Origin: Streptococcus parasanguinis
Lineage (GTDB): Bacteria > Bacillota > Bacilli > Lactobacillales > Streptococcaceae
Assembly (NCBI GenBank): GCA_018377375.1
Contig: JAGZZN010000069.1
Location: forward strand, 1-8,307
Length of the DNA stretch: 8,307 bases
Direction: 5' to 3'
In this document: positions 6,775 to 8,307 of the stretch, piece by piece
How the letters are laid out: each line of letters starts with the position of its first letter
Numbering within the stretch: the first letter of the stretch is position 1
Position numbers and translations under genes: made by a program
The notes under the pieces: generated by a model
Database searches by the model: none
Seen by the model: the letters and a program-made list of their open reading frames with translations, nothing else
What the model was told of the DNA's origin: nothing

Positions 6775-6783
6775 ATTGTATCA
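6775..6783 (-). promoter_or_regulatory. Candidate extended -10 promoter of the GH92 gene
   Basis: On the minus strand this reads TGATACAAT, an extended -10 with 5 of 6 hexamer matches. No good -35 lies 17 bp upstream. A TTGACA (complement of 6790-6795) is too close to pair with it (9 bp), but could act with a weaker GAAAAT at 18 bp. The predicted leader is about 65 nt. Confidence 0.5.
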
Positions 6784-6798
6784 AAGTGTTGTCAAATA

Positions 6799-6815
6799 TG
6801 ATAGCGTTTTTATCA
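6799..6815. promoter_or_regulatory. cre-like site (CcpA) in the GH92-GH125 divergent region
   Basis: TGATAGCGTTTTTATCA has inverted TGATA / TATCA arms. Its first 14 bases match the CcpA consensus TGWNANCGNTNWCA at 13 of 14 positions (only the C at position 13 is replaced by T). It lies about 16 bp upstream of the extended -10 proposed for GH92 and just upstream of the -35 proposed for GH125, so one bound CcpA could repress both. The match is seen; CcpA control is inferred from how streptococcal glycosidase genes are usually governed. Confidence 0.6.
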
Positions 6816-6817
6816 AA

Positions 6818-6883
6818 TGGAAAATTTTGTAGAAAAAGGGCTATAGTTTGCGTATGTATTTCCCCTTTGAAATCTTTTATACT
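6818..6883 (+). promoter_or_regulatory. Candidate promoter region of the GH125 gene
   Basis: Two alternatives are visible. TGGAAA (6818-6823) and TATAGT (6842-6847) match 4 of 6 and 5 of 6 with 18-bp spacing. TATACT (6878-6883) is a good -10 but has only a poor -35 (TGTATT, 17 bp upstream). I cannot choose between them from sequence. The rest of the 215-bp gap between the two genes shows only the cre-like site and the two ribosome sites. Confidence 0.4.
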
Positions 6884-6918
6884 GAATAGGAAAGAATCGA
6901 TACGTGTGAGGAAATTAA

Positions 6919-8199
6919 ATGACCTATTCAAAAGAAATTGTGCGAGAATGGTTGGATCAAGTGGCTGAGCGAGCTAAGGAGTACCCTGAGTGGGTGGATG
7001 TCTTTGAGCGTTGCTACACAGACACTTTGGACAATACAGTTGAAATTTTAGAAGATGGGTCAACCTTTGTGTTGACAGGGGACATCCCAGCCATGTGGTT
7101 GCGTGACTCAACGGCTCAATTGAGGCCCTATCTTCATGTGGCAAAAAGAGACCCTCGTTTGCGTCAGACCATTGCTGGTTTGGTCAAACGCCAGATGACC
7201 TTGATCCTCAAGGATCCCTATGCCAACTCTTTTAATATTGAGGAAAACTGGAAGGGCCACCACGAGACCGACCATACAGACTTGAATGGCTGGATTTGGG
7301 AGCGCAAGTATGAAGTAGATTCGCTGTGCTACCCCTTGCAGTTGGCTTATCTTCTGTGGAAAGAAACTGGTGAGACTAGCCAATTTGATGAAACCTTTGT
7401 CACTGTGACCAAGGAAATCCTTCATCTCTGGGTAGTGGAACAAGACCACAAGAACTCCCCTTATCGCTTCGTTCGGGATACGGATCGTAAGGAAGACACG
7501 CTGGTCAATGACGGATTTGGTCCTGATTTTGCCGTGACAGGCATGACCTGGTCAGCCTTCCGTCCAAGTGATGACTGCTGTCAGTATAGTTACTTGATTC
7601 CGTCCAATATGTTCGCAGTGGTTGTCTTGGGCTATGTGCAAGAAATCTTTGCAGACTTGAATCTAGCTGATAGTGAAAGCATCATTGCAGATGCCAAACG
7701 CCTGCAAGCTGAGATTCAAGAAGGGATCGAAAACTACGCCTACACGACTAACAGTAAGGGCGAGAAAATTTATGCCTTTGAGGTAGATGGTTTGGGAAAT
7801 GCTAGCATCATGGATGATCCGAACGTACCAAGTTTGTTGGCTGCTCCATATCTGGGCTACTGCGCCATCGACGACGAAGTCTACCAAGCCACTCGTCGGA
7901 CGATTTTGAGCCCTGAAAATCCTTACTTCTATGAAGGGAAGTACGCAAGTGGACTCGGAAGTTCTCATACCTTCTATCGCTATGTCTGGCCGATTGCTTT
8001 ATCCATTCAAGGATTGACAACAAATGATAAAGCTGAGAAAAAACATTTGCTGGACCAGTTGGTTGCCTGCGATGGAGGCACGGGCGTCATGCACGAAAGT
8101 TTCCACGTAGATGATCCAACCAAATACTCGCGTGAATGGTTCTCGTGGGCCAACATGATGTTCTGTGAATTAGTCTTGGATTACTTGGATATTCGCTAA
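6919..8199 (+). CDS. GH125 family exo-alpha-1,6-mannosidase
   Basis: This 426-aa metal-independent inverting glycosidase should release alpha-1,6-linked mannose. It has a single (alpha/alpha)6 barrel and no signal peptide, so it is probably cytoplasmic. Family landmarks are TGDIPAMWLRDSTAQLRPYL (53-72), which lines the sugar pocket; FRPSDDCCQYSYLIPSN (214-230), with the probable catalytic acid Asp218; GLGSSHTFYRYVWPI in the C-terminal half; and MHESF (391-395), with the probable base Glu393. The last two residue assignments follow my memory of the pneumococcal enzyme, which has the same length. The start ATG at 6919 has GAGGA at 6908-6912. It is divergent from GH92. The pair fits stepwise mannose removal, GH92 clearing 1,2 linkages and this enzyme the 1,6 branch. 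The reading frame ends one base before a BOX element. Confidence 0.95.
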   Translation: MTYSKEIVREWLDQVAERAKEYPEWVDVFERCYTDTLDNTVEILEDGSTFVLTGDIPAMWLRDSTAQLRPYLHVAKRDPRLRQTIAGLVKRQMTLILKDPYANSFNIEENWKGHHETDHTDLNGWIWERKYEVDSLCYPLQLAYLLWKETGETSQFDETFVTVTKEILHLWVVEQDHKNSPYRFVRDTDRKEDTLVNDGFGPDFAVTGMTWSAFRPSDDCCQYSYLIPSNMFAVVVLGYVQEIFADLNLADSESIIADAKRLQAEIQEGIENYAYTTNSKGEKIYAFEVDGLGNASIMDDPNVPSLLAAPYLGYCAIDDEVYQATRRTILSPENPYFYEGKYASGLGSSHTFYRYVWPIALSIQGLTTNDKAEKKHLLDQLVACDGGTGVMHESFHVDDPTKYSREWFSWANMMFCELVLDYLDIR

Positions 8200-8307
8200 T
8201 ACTCTTCAAAAATCTCTTCAAACCACGTCAGCTTCGCCTTGCCGTATATATGTTACTGACTTCGTCAGTTCTATCTACAACCTCAAAGCAGTGCTTTGAG
8301 CAACCTG
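8200..8307 (+). repeat. BOX element (boxA plus partial boxC), cut by the window edge
   Basis: The stretch CGTCAGCTTCGCCTTGCCGT differs by one base (T for G) from the complement of the well-known BOXA1R primer target, which identifies boxA (about 8200-8252). The sequence then passes directly into boxC-like DNA with no boxB. It holds two hairpins, ACTGAC-TTC-GTCAGT (8255-8269) and CTCAAAGC-AGT-GCTTTGAG (8282-8300). The element begins right after the GH125 stop codon and its far end is outside the window. When transcribed it would form a stable structure in the 3' untranslated region of GH125. No separate GH125 terminator is visible inside the window. Confidence 0.9.

Noticed and set aside
6681..6968. 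A 95-codon plus-strand frame across the GH92-GH125 intergenic region.
   Set aside because: It overlaps the starts of both real genes in the wrong frame or strand, lacks a ribosome site, and covers the promoters.
8200..8307. Possible RUP element or IS630-derived end.
   Set aside because: The boxA core (CAGCTTCGCCTTGCCGT) and the following hairpins fit BOX; no transposase or paired terminal repeats are visible before the window ends.
1..8307. CRISPR array, phage genes, toxin-antitoxin pair, integrase or other defence system.
   Set aside because: No regularly spaced repeats and no such protein families are present; all main open frames are accounted for by housekeeping or sugar-use genes.

Overview
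The window looks like chromosomal DNA of a mitis-group Streptococcus. Three things point there: an adcR-adcC-adcB-adcA zinc operon with the pneumococcal layout and an AdcR-type operator; intracellular GH92 and GH125 alpha-mannosidases of the pneumococcal type; and, at the right edge, a BOX intergenic repeat whose boxA part is nearly identical to the standard BOX-PCR primer target. The exact species cannot be read from this sequence.

Layout, left to right. Positions 25-190 hold two tRNA genes, Gln(TTG) and Leu(CAA), closed by a short intrinsic terminator. Positions 246-3741 hold the zinc-uptake operon. An extended -10 promoter overlaps an AdcR box, followed by adcR (MarR-family zinc-sensing repressor), adcC (ATPase), adcB (permease) and adcA (zinc-binding lipoprotein with a C-terminal ZinT domain). 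The genes abut or overlap, and a terminator follows adcA. Positions 3812-4437 hold a separately transcribed small lipoprotein of unknown function. It converges on a GH92 mannosidase gene (minus strand, 4628-6703) across a bidirectional terminator and a two-hairpin repeat-like element. A 215-bp divergent intergenic region (6704-6918) carries candidate promoters on both strands and one cre-like palindrome between them. It is followed by a GH125 mannosidase (6919-8199) and the first part of a BOX element starting right after its stop codon.

How the genes work together. AdcA captures zinc outside the membrane, AdcB and AdcC import it, and AdcR with bound zinc shuts the operon off through the box at its own promoter. 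The two mannosidases lack signal peptides, so they probably act in the cytoplasm on imported manno-oligosaccharides. GH92 enzymes commonly remove alpha-1,2 (and other) mannose linkages, and the streptococcal GH125 removes alpha-1,6-linked mannose. Together they would trim N-glycan or yeast-mannan fragments to mannose under carbon catabolite control. No transporter or dedicated regulator for these sugars is in the window.

I found no clearly new biological system. The items most worth a second look are the repeat-like element at 4490-4620, the shared cre-like site, the histidine cluster in the AdcC ATPase, and the unassigned lipoprotein.
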